This document shows positions 1 through 8,316 of a DNA stretch of 64,000 bases, piece by piece (position 1 is the first letter of the stretch; each line of letters opens with the position of its first letter). The notes beneath the pieces were generated by a model, which was given only the letters and a program-made list of their open reading frames with translations, made no database searches and was not told where the DNA came from. The translations under genes were made by a program, and so were the position numbers. Source of the DNA: an uncultured Lachnospiraceae bacterium (GTDB taxonomy: Bacteria; Bacillota; Clostridia; Lachnospirales; Lachnospiraceae); assembly GCA_900315735.1 (NCBI GenBank), contig ONAD01000001.1, positions 62,001 to 126,000 of the forward strand, read 5' to 3'.

Positions 1-84
1 ACGGAAGCAGAAGGCAGTGATGCGTGGCTTAATTATCAGACGCTGCAGTATTATCTTTTATTTGACTGGGATGGAGAAAAATAG
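1..84 (+). CDS. 3' end of an unidentified gene (cut by window edge)
   Basis: Frame 1 is open from the first base to a TAG at 82-84 and encodes 27 residues ending in ...LLFDWDGEK. It stops 2 nt before the YfhO start, so it is probably the last part of an upstream gene in the same operon. Too little remains to name a family. Confidence 0.5.
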   Translation, partial: TEAEGSDAWLNYQTLQYYLLFDWDGEK

Positions 85-86
85 AA

Positions 87-2570
87 ATGAAGGAAAGATT
101 ACTTCGAATCAAAAACAGTAAAAAGATGCCGTTAATACTGGCTTTTTGCATTCCGTTTTTTCTTGCACTGGGAGTCTGCATTGGCCATGAGATTTATCCT
201 TTTGGCAATCAGTGTTTTCTGCATATTGATATGTATCACCAGTATGCACCGTTTTTTACGGAATTCATGAATAAGTTAAAGAGCGGAAGCGGGTTATTAT
301 ATACATGGAATTTAGGACTTGGTACGGACTTTGTATCATTGATGGCATATTATCTTTCCAGTCCTTTTAACTGGCTGTTATTATTATGTCCGTCTAATCT
401 GGTAATCGAATTTATGACGGTATTGATTCTAATTAAGATTGGACTTAGCGGACTTACTTTTGCATTTTACTTAAACCGGCATTATAAAGATAATGGATAT
501 CGCATTGCTTTATTTGCGGTATTCTATGCGTTATCCGGGTTTATGTGTGCTTATAACTGGGATATTATGTGGCTGGATACGGTGGTGTTATTGCCGCTTA
601 TTTTGCTGGGTCTGGAAAGATTGGTAGAAGGAAAGAAGATGACGCTTTATGTGGTAACACTGGCGGTTTCGATTCTTTCAAACTACTATATTTCCATTAT
701 GGTCTGCATCTATCTGGTGCTATATTTTGTGATTCTGATATTAGAGCAGAAAAGCGGAATAGGAAAAGCAATTCTTAAATTTGCGACCGGCTCCATCCTG
801 GCAGGCGGTATGGGAGCAATACTGATTCTGCCGGAGATTGTGGCATTAAGCGGAAGTGGTTCCGGTGGAATCTCTTTTCCGGAAAAAATGGAGTGGTATT
901 TTGGCCTGCTGGATGAAGCAGCAAGGTTCTGCATTGGTGTCGAGCCGTCTTCTACGGTAGGACATATGCCAAATCTTTACTGCGGAGCGGCAATTTTATT
1001 ATTATTATTCCTTTATCTTTTGAATTGCAGGATCCGAATTGGTGCAAAGATTCCAAGACTCTTACTGGTGGCATTTTTCTTTGTGAGCTTTGCAAATAAT
1101 AAACTGGATTTTATCTGGCATGGTTTTCATTTCCCGGATGGACTTCCGGCAAGACAGACCTTTTTATTTGCCTTTTTACTGCTGACCTTAGGCTATGAGG
1201 CAGTGCGGGAAGAAAAGGGCAATAGCATTTTTAAAATTCTATTTGCATTTTTGTTATCCGAGCTGTTGCTGGTTCTGTGCTTCCGTTTTACAGATTTAGA
1301 ACAGGTGACACCGGAGCAGATGTTTTTGACGGGGCTTTTGATTTTAGGTTATACGTTTCTGCTGTTATTCTATCGGCGGAAGGATAAGACGATGCGGACT
1401 ATCGTATCGATATTTGCAGTAATTCTGGTGTGTGCCGAAGCAGGAGTAAACCTTGACATGACCAGTATTTCCACTACCAGCCGGACACTGTATACCCAGC
1501 ATTTAGAGGATTACGCAGCACTTGCTAAGACTGCAGAAGCACAGGATGACAGTTTCTTCCGTATTGATAAGTTTAACCGGATGACCAAGAATGAGTCGGC
1601 ACTTTCAAACTATGCATCAGCGTCTATTTTCTCATCTCTTATTAATAAGGATGTGGCAGATTTTTACCGGGAAATGGGAATGGAAGGTGGCAAGAATTAT
1701 TATTGCTATAATGGTGCAACGATGCTTACCTCTTCAATGCTGTCGGTAAAATATATCCTGACAGACAGTGCAGAAGAAGAAAGTCCGTATCGAAGACTCT
1801 TATCAGAGCAGAATGGCATATACTTATATGAAAATACTTATACACTGCCGTTTGGTTTTATGGTAGATAGTGATTTGACAGAAAAATGGGATTTTACCCT
1901 TGGAATACCGATTATGGCACAGAATGAACTCGCCTGTGCCCTTGGTGCAACCGAGAATCTTTTAGAGCCGGTGGATGCAGAAATGCATAATGGAAAAACA
2001 GTGATTCATGTAACGGAAAGCGGCTATTATTATGGCTATTATACGATGAAGAATGCGAAAACCATTACCGCAATCACAGGAAACCGCACAAGAACATTTT
2101 CCAAATGTGACCATATCTATTTACTGGATTTGGGCTATTGTGAGGCAGGGGAAGATATTACGCTGTCTTCTACGGATACGGATCAGATACTGATGCAGGG
2201 CTACCGGTTAAATGATGCGGCATTTCAGGCAGCATATCATACTTTATCGCAGCAGACCATGGAGTTAAAATCCTACAGTGACAGCAGCATCGAAGGCAGT
2301 ATCAATGTGGAAAAATCAGGAAATCTTTTATTGTCCGTGCCGGATGATGAAGGCTGGCATGTCTTTGTAGATGGGAAGGAAGTGGACTATGAACATTTCT
2401 GTGATGCTTTTATCAGCATTCCATTAAAAGAAGGCAGTCATGATATTGTATTAAAATATACAACACTAAACCTGAAACTGGGAGCATTGATTTCCGGTGC
2501 AGCATTGTTCTTATTTCTTTGTATTACCTGGATACCGGTTGTTGTGAGAAAACGAGGAGAGAGAGCATGA
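87..2570 (+). CDS. YfhO family polytopic membrane protein
   Basis: An 827-residue integral membrane protein of the YfhO family. Members are large multi-spanning proteins thought to act in glycosylation of cell-wall or membrane polymers (in Bacillus, YfhO is linked to lipoteichoic acid modification). About a dozen hydrophobic helices fill residues 1-460. The motif HIDMYHQYAPFF near residue 46 is typical of the family. A soluble extracytoplasmic domain covers roughly 460-790 and a final helix lies near 798-818. The length is normal for the family. The start follows a GGAGA site, and the stop overlaps the next gene as ATGA, which suggests translational coupling with the YdcF protein. The substrate is not visible from sequence. 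Confidence 0.85.
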   Translation: MKERLLRIKNSKKMPLILAFCIPFFLALGVCIGHEIYPFGNQCFLHIDMYHQYAPFFTEFMNKLKSGSGLLYTWNLGLGTDFVSLMAYYLSSPFNWLLLLCPSNLVIEFMTVLILIKIGLSGLTFAFYLNRHYKDNGYRIALFAVFYALSGFMCAYNWDIMWLDTVVLLPLILLGLERLVEGKKMTLYVVTLAVSILSNYYISIMVCIYLVLYFVILILEQKSGIGKAILKFATGSILAGGMGAILILPEIVALSGSGSGGISFPEKMEWYFGLLDEAARFCIGVEPSSTVGHMPNLYCGAAILLLLFLYLLNCRIRIGAKIPRLLLVAFFFVSFANNKLDFIWHGFHFPDGLPARQTFLFAFLLLTLGYEAVREEKGNSIFKILFAFLLSELLLVLCFRFTDLEQVTPEQMFLTGLLILGYTFLLLFYRRKDKTMRTIVSIFAVILVCAEAGVNLDMTSISTTSRTLYTQHLEDYAALAKTAEAQDDSFFRIDKFNRMTKNESALSNYASASIFSSLINKDVADFYREMGMEGGKNYYCYNGATMLTSSMLSVKYILTDSAEEESPYRRLLSEQNGIYLYENTYTLPFGFMVDSDLTEKWDFTLGIPIMAQNELACALGATENLLEPVDAEMHNGKTVIHVTESGYYYGYYTMKNAKTITAITGNRTRTFSKCDHIYLLDLGYCEAGEDITLSSTDTDQILMQGYRLNDAAFQAAYHTLSQQTMELKSYSDSSIEGSINVEKSGNLLLSVPDDEGWHVFVDGKEVDYEHFCDAFISIPLKEGSHDIVLKYTTLNLKLGALISGAALFLFLCITWIPVVVRKRGERA

Positions 2571-3304
2571 AGAAAAAAATAGCTTTTCGAATATTTACGG
2601 TACTGGCAGTGCTTTGTGTTATTTATTCGGGGATGGTACTGGCAACGGGTTCCGGAACATCATTTTTCCTGGTGTGGATTGGGCTTGCACTCCTTTTATT
2701 TCTGTTTGGATATTCCATCAGGAAATCTTTTTGGAAGAAAGTTCCACGGCTGGTTAAGGGAATCTGCATTGCTGTAGTTGCAGTGGGATTTACAGCATTT
2801 TTCATTGTAGAAGGCTGCATCATAAGTCAGATGAATGAAAAAGGCGAAGCGGGACTTGACTACATTATTGTGCTGGGGGCACAGGTGAGGGAAAGCGGAC
2901 CAAGTGTTGCTTTAAAATACCGGCTGGATGAGGCAGTGGAATATTTAGAGGATAATCCAAAGACAATCTGTATCGTATCCGGTGGACAGGGTGCAAATGA
3001 GCCATATTCCGAAGCCGAGGGAATGGCACGGTATTTAAAAGAACAGGGAATTGATGCGTCCCGGATTCTCTTAGAGGATAAGTCCTTAAATACGGAACAG
3101 AATATGGAATATAGCAAAGCTTTGATAAAAGAGGGGGCATCAGTTGGAATCATCACCAATGACTTTCATCTGTTCCGGGCAAAGCAGATTGCACGAAAAT
3201 ATGGACTGGACAATATCTGCGGAATAGCAGCAAAATCTACTCCGGTTTATCTTCCGAACAATATGCTGCGGGAATTTTTAGCAGAAATAAAATTTTTGCT
3301 GTAG
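2567..3304 (+). CDS. YdcF/DUF218 family membrane protein
   Basis: A 245-residue protein with three N-terminal hydrophobic helices (about 5-25, 31-48, 63-83) followed by a DUF218 domain starting at DYIIVLGAQV near residue 100. Conserved family elements are visible: SGGQG, the E-rich segment SEAEGMARYL, and NDFHLFRA near the end. DUF218 proteins (YdcF, SanA, ElyC) act at the envelope, with roles proposed in peptidoglycan precursor metabolism and vancomycin tolerance. The reaction is not established. I chose ATG 2567 because it overlaps the stop of the YfhO gene by 4 nt (ATGA) and has the GGAGAGAG site upstream. A longer frame opens at 2519 but would overlap YfhO by 52 nt. Confidence 0.85.
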   Translation: MKKKIAFRIFTVLAVLCVIYSGMVLATGSGTSFFLVWIGLALLLFLFGYSIRKSFWKKVPRLVKGICIAVVAVGFTAFFIVEGCIISQMNEKGEAGLDYIIVLGAQVRESGPSVALKYRLDEAVEYLEDNPKTICIVSGGQGANEPYSEAEGMARYLKEQGIDASRILLEDKSLNTEQNMEYSKALIKEGASVGIITNDFHLFRAKQIARKYGLDNICGIAAKSTPVYLPNNMLREFLAEIKFLL

Positions 3305-3377
3305 TTTTGTACTTGCAGAAGCCGGAAGAATAGTATGAAAGTAACAGGAGTTTTATGGAGAAAGGGTTTATATAGCT

Positions 3378-4433
3378 ATGGAGATTAAATGTGAATACTG
3401 TGGCTCCATCATTAAGGAAACAGATGAAAAATGTCCCTATTGTGGAGCCACAAATCAGGCAGTAAAGCGTACTGCGGACCACACGCCAAAAACTATTGAA
3501 GAGTTGCAACAGTGGTATCAGGCACGGAATCTGCCACCGTATGAAGTGACGAGATTCTTTATCGGAATCAATTACACGCAGCCAAAAGCCTTTGGTATTT
3601 ACCGGGAAGGTCAGAATGTCATTGTCTATAAGAACAAGGCAAACGGAGAGCGGGCAATCCGCTATCAGGGAACCGATGAAGCCTATGCGGTAAATGAGTT
3701 GTATCTTAAGTTAAAAGAGGAAATCTTAAACCAGAAGGAACATAATCAGGCTGGAAATGTAAGAAACAGCGGTTATGGAAGAACAACAAAGCCAATGTCA
3801 ACAGGAAAGGTAATAGGAAGAATCTTTGCCTGGATTGGAGCATTCTTTCTTTTCTTCTTTGGTTCCTTTGTACTCTTTGTGTTAGATACATTATACCGGG
3901 GAATTGGAACGGCACTTTTTGTTGCACTGATTGCCGCAGTGCCGGTAGCAGTGATATTAGACCTTATCGTATGCGGGTTAAAGAAGAAAAGCTCGGTATT
4001 TGAAAAGATATATCAGGGATTTGCAGGAAAGAAATTCTTAACCTGTGCCGTTTGTTTCCTGATGTGCTTTTTAATCGTTCTGATTCCGATACATAATTAC
4101 AAGAAGGCAAGTTATTACCAGTACCAAAATACGGTCTATGTACATAGTCATAATAACTGGTTCGAGTATGATGGTTATGACTATGATAAGATAGACAGCG
4201 ATGAGGTACCGGATGATATTTTAAATAACCGTTCTGATTATGAAATGACTTATGAGAATGGTTACAACTGGGATAACAGCATTACCGATTTTGAAGACAG
4301 CAGATATTATGAAGAGCATTATAGCTCAGACAGTTCAGACAGCAGTTCCAGTAGTAGTTACGACAGTGGATATGACTGGGATTCCAATGACAGCTGGGAT
4401 TCTAATTCTTCTGACTGGGACAGCGACTGGTAA
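3378..4433 (+). CDS. Zinc-ribbon membrane protein with acidic Ser/Asp/Trp-rich tail
   Basis: A 351-residue protein of no named function. The N-terminus is a double-CxxC zinc ribbon (CEYCG at 5-9 and CPYCG at 19-23). A soluble segment of about 110 residues follows, then three hydrophobic helices at about 145-170, 175-200 and 220-240. The last 100 residues are very acidic and low in complexity, with runs of Ser and repeated Asp-Trp/Asp-Ser units (SGYDWDSNDSWDSN). The zinc ribbon should be cytoplasmic. The tail would be outside or in the cytoplasm depending on the helix count. The next zinc-ribbon gene, at 5911, shares the CxYCG style of ribbon. A terminator-like hairpin follows. Confidence 0.7.
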   Translation: MEIKCEYCGSIIKETDEKCPYCGATNQAVKRTADHTPKTIEELQQWYQARNLPPYEVTRFFIGINYTQPKAFGIYREGQNVIVYKNKANGERAIRYQGTDEAYAVNELYLKLKEEILNQKEHNQAGNVRNSGYGRTTKPMSTGKVIGRIFAWIGAFFLFFFGSFVLFVLDTLYRGIGTALFVALIAAVPVAVILDLIVCGLKKKSSVFEKIYQGFAGKKFLTCAVCFLMCFLIVLIPIHNYKKASYYQYQNTVYVHSHNNWFEYDGYDYDKIDSDEVPDDILNNRSDYEMTYENGYNWDNSITDFEDSRYYEEHYSSDSSDSSSSSSYDSGYDWDSNDSWDSNSSDWDSDW

Positions 4434-4503
4434 ATATTAATATATTACTTAGAAATTTATTTTTCCGTTAAGAATAATCTAAGAAATGAAATAGAATATC
4501 TTT

Positions 4504-4562
4504 AAAAACACTCCTTTTTCATGTGCTTTACTAAAGGTAAAGAATGAAAAAGGGGTGTTTTT
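4504..4562 (+). terminator. Terminator-like hairpin that also holds the next gene's ribosome binding site
   Basis: AAAAACACTCCTTTTTCAT at 4504-4522 pairs with ATGAAAAAGGGGTGTTTTT at 4544-4562, with one G-U wobble. A run of seven T follows. This is a classic rho-independent shape after the zinc-ribbon gene. The descending strand contains AAGGGGTG, which is the only good Shine-Dalgarno site for the C39-like peptidase at 4565, so the hairpin could also mask translation of that gene. Confidence 0.7.
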
Positions 4563-4564
4563 TT

Positions 4565-5428
4565 ATGATGCAGTCAGAACATGCAGGACAACGAAACGTA
4601 CAACAATCAAGGGCAGCAGGACAACGGAATGCACAACATGCAAAAGAAATGAGAAAGCGGAGCATACGACGGAAAAGAGCAAGAAGAATGCAAAGAATCA
4701 AGAGAATATTCGTGGCAGCAGTAATTCTGCTGGTAGTTTTTGCCACAGGCAGAACATCGTTGGTGCAAGGCTTCTTAAATCACTGGAATGTAAAATCAGA
4801 GGCAACACTTACGGCGGAGGGATATCCGGACAGCCTGATACAGCTTTACGAGAAAAATGAAGAAGCAAGACAGTTTGTGCTTGATTATAAGAAGAATGGA
4901 AATAATGAGCAGCCGATTGATATTTCATCGGATGTAGTAGATGGTAAAATACCGCTTTTCCTTCAGTGGGACGAGCGTTGGGGCTATAGAACCTATGGAG
5001 ATAATTTCCTTGCAATCACAGGATGTGGCCCGACAGCATTGTCCATGGTTTATGTAGGGTTGACTGGAGATACTTCCATGAATCCCTATGCCGTTGCCCA
5101 GATGGCACAGGAGGAGGGCTTCTATGTCAATGGCAGCGGTTCCGCCTGGAGCATGATGACAGAGCTAGCCACAAAGCTTGGTTTATCAGCACAGGAAATG
5201 AGCCTCAATGAAGATATCATCATACAGGAATTATCCCAGGGACATCCGATTATCTGTATCATGGGACCAGGAGATTTTACCACATCCGGACATTTTATTG
5301 TATTAACAGGAGTAGATTCCGATGGAAAAATAATAGTGAACGATTCCAACAGCAAAAAGAACAGCAATAAGACCTGGAAGATAGAGGACCTTATGAGCCA
5401 GATTCGGGATTTATGGGTGTATCAGTAG
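4565..5428 (+). CDS. C39-like cysteine peptidase, membrane anchored
   Basis: A 287-residue protein with a very basic N-terminal region (about 1-45), one hydrophobic helix (about 46-64) and an extracellular Peptidase_C39_2-type domain. Family motifs are visible in order: the oxyanion-hole Gln region LQWDERWG, the catalytic Cys in TGCGPTALSM, the His in SGHFIVLTG, and the acidic/polar partner in IVNDSNS. It is likely to cleave a peptide or cell-wall substrate outside the cell. No ABC transporter is fused to it or lies beside it. ATG 4565 is chosen because AAGGGGTG lies 8 nt upstream. An earlier in-frame ATG at 4544 sits in the hairpin stem without its own binding site. Confidence 0.8.
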   Translation: MMQSEHAGQRNVQQSRAAGQRNAQHAKEMRKRSIRRKRARRMQRIKRIFVAAVILLVVFATGRTSLVQGFLNHWNVKSEATLTAEGYPDSLIQLYEKNEEARQFVLDYKKNGNNEQPIDISSDVVDGKIPLFLQWDERWGYRTYGDNFLAITGCGPTALSMVYVGLTGDTSMNPYAVAQMAQEEGFYVNGSGSAWSMMTELATKLGLSAQEMSLNEDIIIQELSQGHPIICIMGPGDFTTSGHFIVLTGVDSDGKIIVNDSNSKKNSNKTWKIEDLMSQIRDLWVYQ

Positions 5429-5458
5429 AAGTGGCATTCTTTACGAAAATCTGCTATA

Positions 5459-5702
5459 ATTCTTGATAAAATGATTCGAAGGGCGAGTGGAAAAAGAGAC
5501 TGGCGGTAATTTTTCGACGGTAGTGTGGCAATATCTGGATTGTTCTCCGAAGTAAGGATACCTGATAAGGACTGCTAGAGGCACTTAAAATTTAGTATGG
5601 AGTATCCGGGTTCGGAGAAGAAGCCAGATATTACATCACATTCCCGCTGGAAGAAAACCGGCATCACATTTCCCACTCCCTTGCAAATATTTTAACAAGA
5701 AG
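5459..5702. repeat. Long inverted-repeat element, truncated copy (family A, copy 3)
   Basis: The left arm from 5459 (TTCTTGATAAAAT ... CAATATCTGGATTG ... TTCTCCGAAG ... GGATAC) is the imperfect complement of the right arm that ends at 5702 (GTATCC ... TTCGGAGAA ... CCAGATATTACATCACATT ... ATTTTAACAAGAA). The short centre keeps GGCACTTAAAATTT, matching GGCACTTGGAATTT in the copies at 23893 and 39553. It lacks the three-way-junction core of those copies. An extended -10-like TGCTATAAT lies at the left boundary (5452-5460). The right arm ends at the ribosome binding site of the small gene at 5716. Confidence 0.65.
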
Positions 5703-5715
5703 GGAGCTATAGAAT

Positions 5716-5889
5716 ATGGAAACATGGTATTACGAAGTCGTATCCATCGATGGAGACTATGCAAATTTAAAGCGGACAGACATTGCTTCAGATGATTTGA
5801 AACTTGTGGCAAGAGCACTTCTTCCGGCAGAAATTATGGAGGGAAGCAAGTTAAAATACGAACTGATGCAGTATGAGATTATAGAATAG
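5716..5889 (+). CDS. Small conserved-type protein, 57 residues
   Basis: ATG 5716 to TAG 5887-5889 encodes 57 residues beginning METWYYEVVSIDGDYANLKR, without Cys or hydrophobic helices. The site AAGGGAG lies 9-10 nt upstream. The alternating hydrophobic pattern suggests a small beta barrel or OB-like fold, and the hydrophobic/acidic pattern recalls the DUF3006 type. I do not assign a function. It is followed 21 nt later by the zinc-ribbon gene, so the two may be co-transcribed. Confidence 0.6.
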   Translation: METWYYEVVSIDGDYANLKRTDIASDDLKLVARALLPAEIMEGSKLKYELMQYEIIE

Positions 5890-5910
5890 CAGATAAAGGA
5901 GTATGAGAAG

Positions 5911-6399
5911 ATGAAAATAAAGGCATTAAACTGTCCGAACTGTGGAGCACCATTTCAGCCGGAACAGAAAAACTGTGCGTATTGTGGAAGTTATATTATT
6001 GTGTCTGAGGAAAACTATGTGGACTTAAGCAATGTTGCGATTCATACAGAGATAAAGCAGCCGGAAAAATACCCGGGGGTATATGTGTATGGACGTTTAT
6101 TGGGACAGGGAGAGAAGCCACTGGCACTTGGTGTTGCAAATTTTTCTTCCGGACTGGTATCAACCGGTGGCAAATTGCTGTTGACCACAGAAAGCCTGTC
6201 TTTTAGTGCACATACATTTAATATTGGAGAAAAGGCAGTAATGATTCCATTGAAGCAGGTTACAGAAGTGAAGATGGGAAGTAATTTCCTGATTTCACAG
6301 AGCATTCTTGTATCAACACCACAACAGCAGTATAAATTTGTGGTATATCATGGAAAAGACTGGCTGGCAAAAATCGAAGCGGCAAGGCGGGAGGTTTAG
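5911..6399 (+). CDS. Zinc-ribbon protein with PH-like domain
   Basis: A 162-residue cytoplasmic-looking protein. A zinc ribbon with CPNCG at 8-12 and CAYCG at 23-27 is followed by a beta-rich region of about 100 residues that ends in a helix (KDWLAKIEAARREV). This arrangement resembles GRAM/PH-like domains fused to zinc ribbons in Firmicutes. The function is unknown. The next gene starts 8 nt downstream with its GGGAGG site inside this gene's last codons, so the pair is likely to be one operon. Confidence 0.65.
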   Translation: MKIKALNCPNCGAPFQPEQKNCAYCGSYIIVSEENYVDLSNVAIHTEIKQPEKYPGVYVYGRLLGQGEKPLALGVANFSSGLVSTGGKLLLTTESLSFSAHTFNIGEKAVMIPLKQVTEVKMGSNFLISQSILVSTPQQQYKFVVYHGKDWLAKIEAARREV

Positions 6400-6407
6400 A
6401 AAAAATT

Positions 6408-7445
6408 ATGAAGAAGGAAAAGGTTATTGGAATCGGGGTACTGCTTGGAATTGTTATTCTGGCAGTGATTGTAGTTGTAGTGGCAGGAAATAGGGGAAAA
6501 ACAAAGTCTAAGACAGAAAATGAAGCTGAAATACAGACACAGAAGGAATCAGAATCAGAAGAATCAAAAACAGAAACTGCGTCTGCGGATAAAGAGTCTT
6601 TGAACGAAGAAGAACTGGTAGAAGAGAACTTTCGTCAGGAAGGAATTACAGAATATGAAAAAATAAATCTGGCAGATTATGAGAGCCAGGCAGGAATCGA
6701 TTTATCAGAATATGTATCCTATCGGTTTTATTATGATAGCGATGGACTGAAAATTGAGGGATATTTCAGTGCACCAAAAGATTTACTGGATGGACAAAAG
6801 ACTTCCTGTCTTATTTACAATCATGGCGGAAATCAGGATTACGGTGCATTGGAAAATATAGAAACCTGTTTTTATGCCTATCAGCTTCATACCATTTGCA
6901 TTGCGTCAAACTACAGAGGTTGTGGAAACAGTGAAGGAGAAGACCAGTTTGGCGGAGCGGATGTGGATGATGTTATCCGGCTTTTGGACTTGTGTGAACA
7001 ATTCTCTTACATTGAAAAGGATGCCATAAATATGATGGGCATTTCCAGAGGCGGAATGATGGCTTATGAAGTGTTAAGACAGGATGAACGGGTGCATAAG
7101 GCGGTTATTGTATCCGGTCTTTCCGATTGTTTTATGGCATATGAGGAAAGAAGTGACATGCAAACCGTATTCGATTCTCTGGTTGGTGGTTCACCGGAAG
7201 AAATGCCGGAGGAATATGAGAAGCGTTCTGCAACCTACTGGGCAGATGAAATCAATACACCGCTGCTTATCATTCATGCCACCGGGGATGAAAAAGTATC
7301 TATTGCACAGGCAGATAAATTAACAGAAGCATTAGAGCAGGCAGGAAAGACCTACGAATATATTACCTTTGATGGAAATTCCCATGGAGAAATCCGACCG
7401 GAGGATGGTGAGAAGATAAAGGCATTTCTGGAAGAACAAGAGTAA
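6408..7445 (+). CDS. Membrane-anchored alpha/beta hydrolase (S9/dienelactone hydrolase-like)
   Basis: A 345-residue protein with one N-terminal hydrophobic anchor (about 6-26), a charged Glu/Lys/Ser-rich linker (about 28-85) and an alpha/beta hydrolase domain. The oxyanion loop is NHGGNQDYG. The nucleophile elbow is GISRGG with Ser213, the acid is Asp294 in ATGDEKV, and the base is His326 in NSHGE. All three catalytic residues are present, so it should be an active extracellular esterase or peptidase. The broad fold does not reveal the substrate. Its start has GGGAGG 12 nt upstream within the preceding gene. Confidence 0.8.
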   Translation: MKKEKVIGIGVLLGIVILAVIVVVVAGNRGKTKSKTENEAEIQTQKESESEESKTETASADKESLNEEELVEENFRQEGITEYEKINLADYESQAGIDLSEYVSYRFYYDSDGLKIEGYFSAPKDLLDGQKTSCLIYNHGGNQDYGALENIETCFYAYQLHTICIASNYRGCGNSEGEDQFGGADVDDVIRLLDLCEQFSYIEKDAINMMGISRGGMMAYEVLRQDERVHKAVIVSGLSDCFMAYEERSDMQTVFDSLVGGSPEEMPEEYEKRSATYWADEINTPLLIIHATGDEKVSIAQADKLTEALEQAGKTYEYITFDGNSHGEIRPEDGEKIKAFLEEQE

Positions 7446-7533
7446 GAAAAAACACAGATTCGCTGTTTATGGTAAAGACTTTTTGAGGTTCTAAAGGTAG
7501 ACTTAAGTCATCATAAAAATGGAGGCAACAGGA

Positions 7534-8061
7534 ATGGATATGGTGAAGATGGGAAGTTTTTTGGCAGAACTTCGAAAGGAACATCATTTAACGCAAGCTG
7601 AGTTAGGTGAAAAGTTAGGAGTAACGAACAAAACAATTTCCCGGTGGGAAACAGGCAATTATATGCCACCTGTTGAAATGTTGGAAGAACTCAGTAATAT
7701 GTATGACATGACCATTAATGAGCTCCTGAGTGGCAGAAAGCTGACAACGGAGGAATATAAAGAAATGGCAGAAACGAATATTAAAGAAACGCTTAAAGAA
7801 GGTGCATTTACCTTAAAAGAAAAGCAGACTTTTTTTAAGAAGAAATGGTTAAAAGAACATGTTATGACAATAGTAATTGCGTATATTCTATGGATGATAT
7901 TTGCCCTTTTATTAGCAAAATACAATTTACCAGTTTATTTAGCCGGAGGCATCGGTGGATTTAGTGGTGTAACTATATATGCATTTTTACACAATCGTAT
8001 GATGGCTTATGTTGAAAATTGTATATATGGTGGAAAATGGGATGAGTATAGAGATAAATAG
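7534..8061 (+). CDS. XRE-family regulator with membrane-spanning C-terminus
   Basis: A 175-residue protein with an N-terminal helix-turn-helix of the Cro/C1 type (LTQAELGEKLGVTNKTISRW at about 20-39) and the usual following helix. A linker and two hydrophobic helices at about 110-130 and 135-150 come next, so it is probably a membrane-tethered transcription regulator. It may respond to an envelope signal. I chose ATG 7534 because GGAGG at 7521-7525 is 8 nt upstream. The alternative ATG 7519 overlaps that site. No clear target operator was found nearby. Confidence 0.8.
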   Translation: MDMVKMGSFLAELRKEHHLTQAELGEKLGVTNKTISRWETGNYMPPVEMLEELSNMYDMTINELLSGRKLTTEEYKEMAETNIKETLKEGAFTLKEKQTFFKKKWLKEHVMTIVIAYILWMIFALLLAKYNLPVYLAGGIGGFSGVTIYAFLHNRMMAYVENCIYGGKWDEYRDK

Positions 8062-8086
8062 AAAGAAAAATGTAAGAAATTTTTGT

Positions 8087-8115
8087 TTGACTTTTTCCAA
8101 AAAGAAAAATATAAT
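8087..8115 (+). promoter_or_regulatory. Sigma-A type promoter
   Basis: TTGACT at 8087-8092, a 17-nt spacer, and a perfect TATAAT at 8110-8115. Transcription should start near 8122, at the foot of the first of two hairpins and about 195 nt before the MATE gene. Confidence 0.75.
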
Positions 8116-8121
8116 AACTTC

Positions 8122-8246
8122 TGAACGAGTAGCAAAATTGCGTAAATCCAGTTTTGCTGCTCGTTTTTCATAATTTTATAATGCAATGAAAAAGTGTGTA
8201 GCTTATCAGCGTAAGTCCAACTTATAAGATAGGTGCACACTTTTTA
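8122..8246 (+). ncRNA. Candidate twin-hairpin RNA or attenuator upstream of MATE gene
   Basis: Two terminator-like hairpins follow the promoter in tandem. Hairpin 1 (8125-8164, then five T) has a 13-bp stem ACGAGTAGCAAAA/TTTTGCTGCTCGT with one U-G pair. Hairpin 2 (8189-8245) has a 10-bp base AAAAAGTGTG/CACACTTTTT and an inner CTTAT/ATAAG helix. Both present nearly the same 11-nt loop, GCGTAAATCCA at 8140-8150 and GCGTAAGTCCA at 8209-8219. No small reading frame with a binding site is evident. It could be an sRNA of about 45 or 125 nt, or a leader that controls the pump. I match it to no riboswitch class I know. Confidence 0.5.
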
Positions 8247-8250
8247 TATT

Positions 8251-8295
8251 GCCAAATATCCGTAAGAAGCTGCCAGTGGCAGCTTCTGCAGGTGG
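8251..8295. repeat. Short palindromic repeat (family B), copy 1
   Basis: ATCCGTAAGAAGCTGCC followed by GGCAGCTTCT forms a perfect 10-bp AGAAGCTGCC/GGCAGCTTCT stem with a 3-nt loop. It lies directly behind hairpin 2 and just before the MATE binding site. Related copies lie at 10992, 46515 and 52129, and a weaker one at 18980. Confidence 0.65.
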
Positions 8296-8316
8296 AAAAA
8301 GGAGGATTAAGTTAAG

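Noticed and set aside
8087-8316. A guanidine or other known riboswitch in front of the MATE gene
   Set aside because: None of the conserved sequence blocks of the ykkC/guanidine classes or of other riboswitches I know is present; only two simple hairpins are seen.
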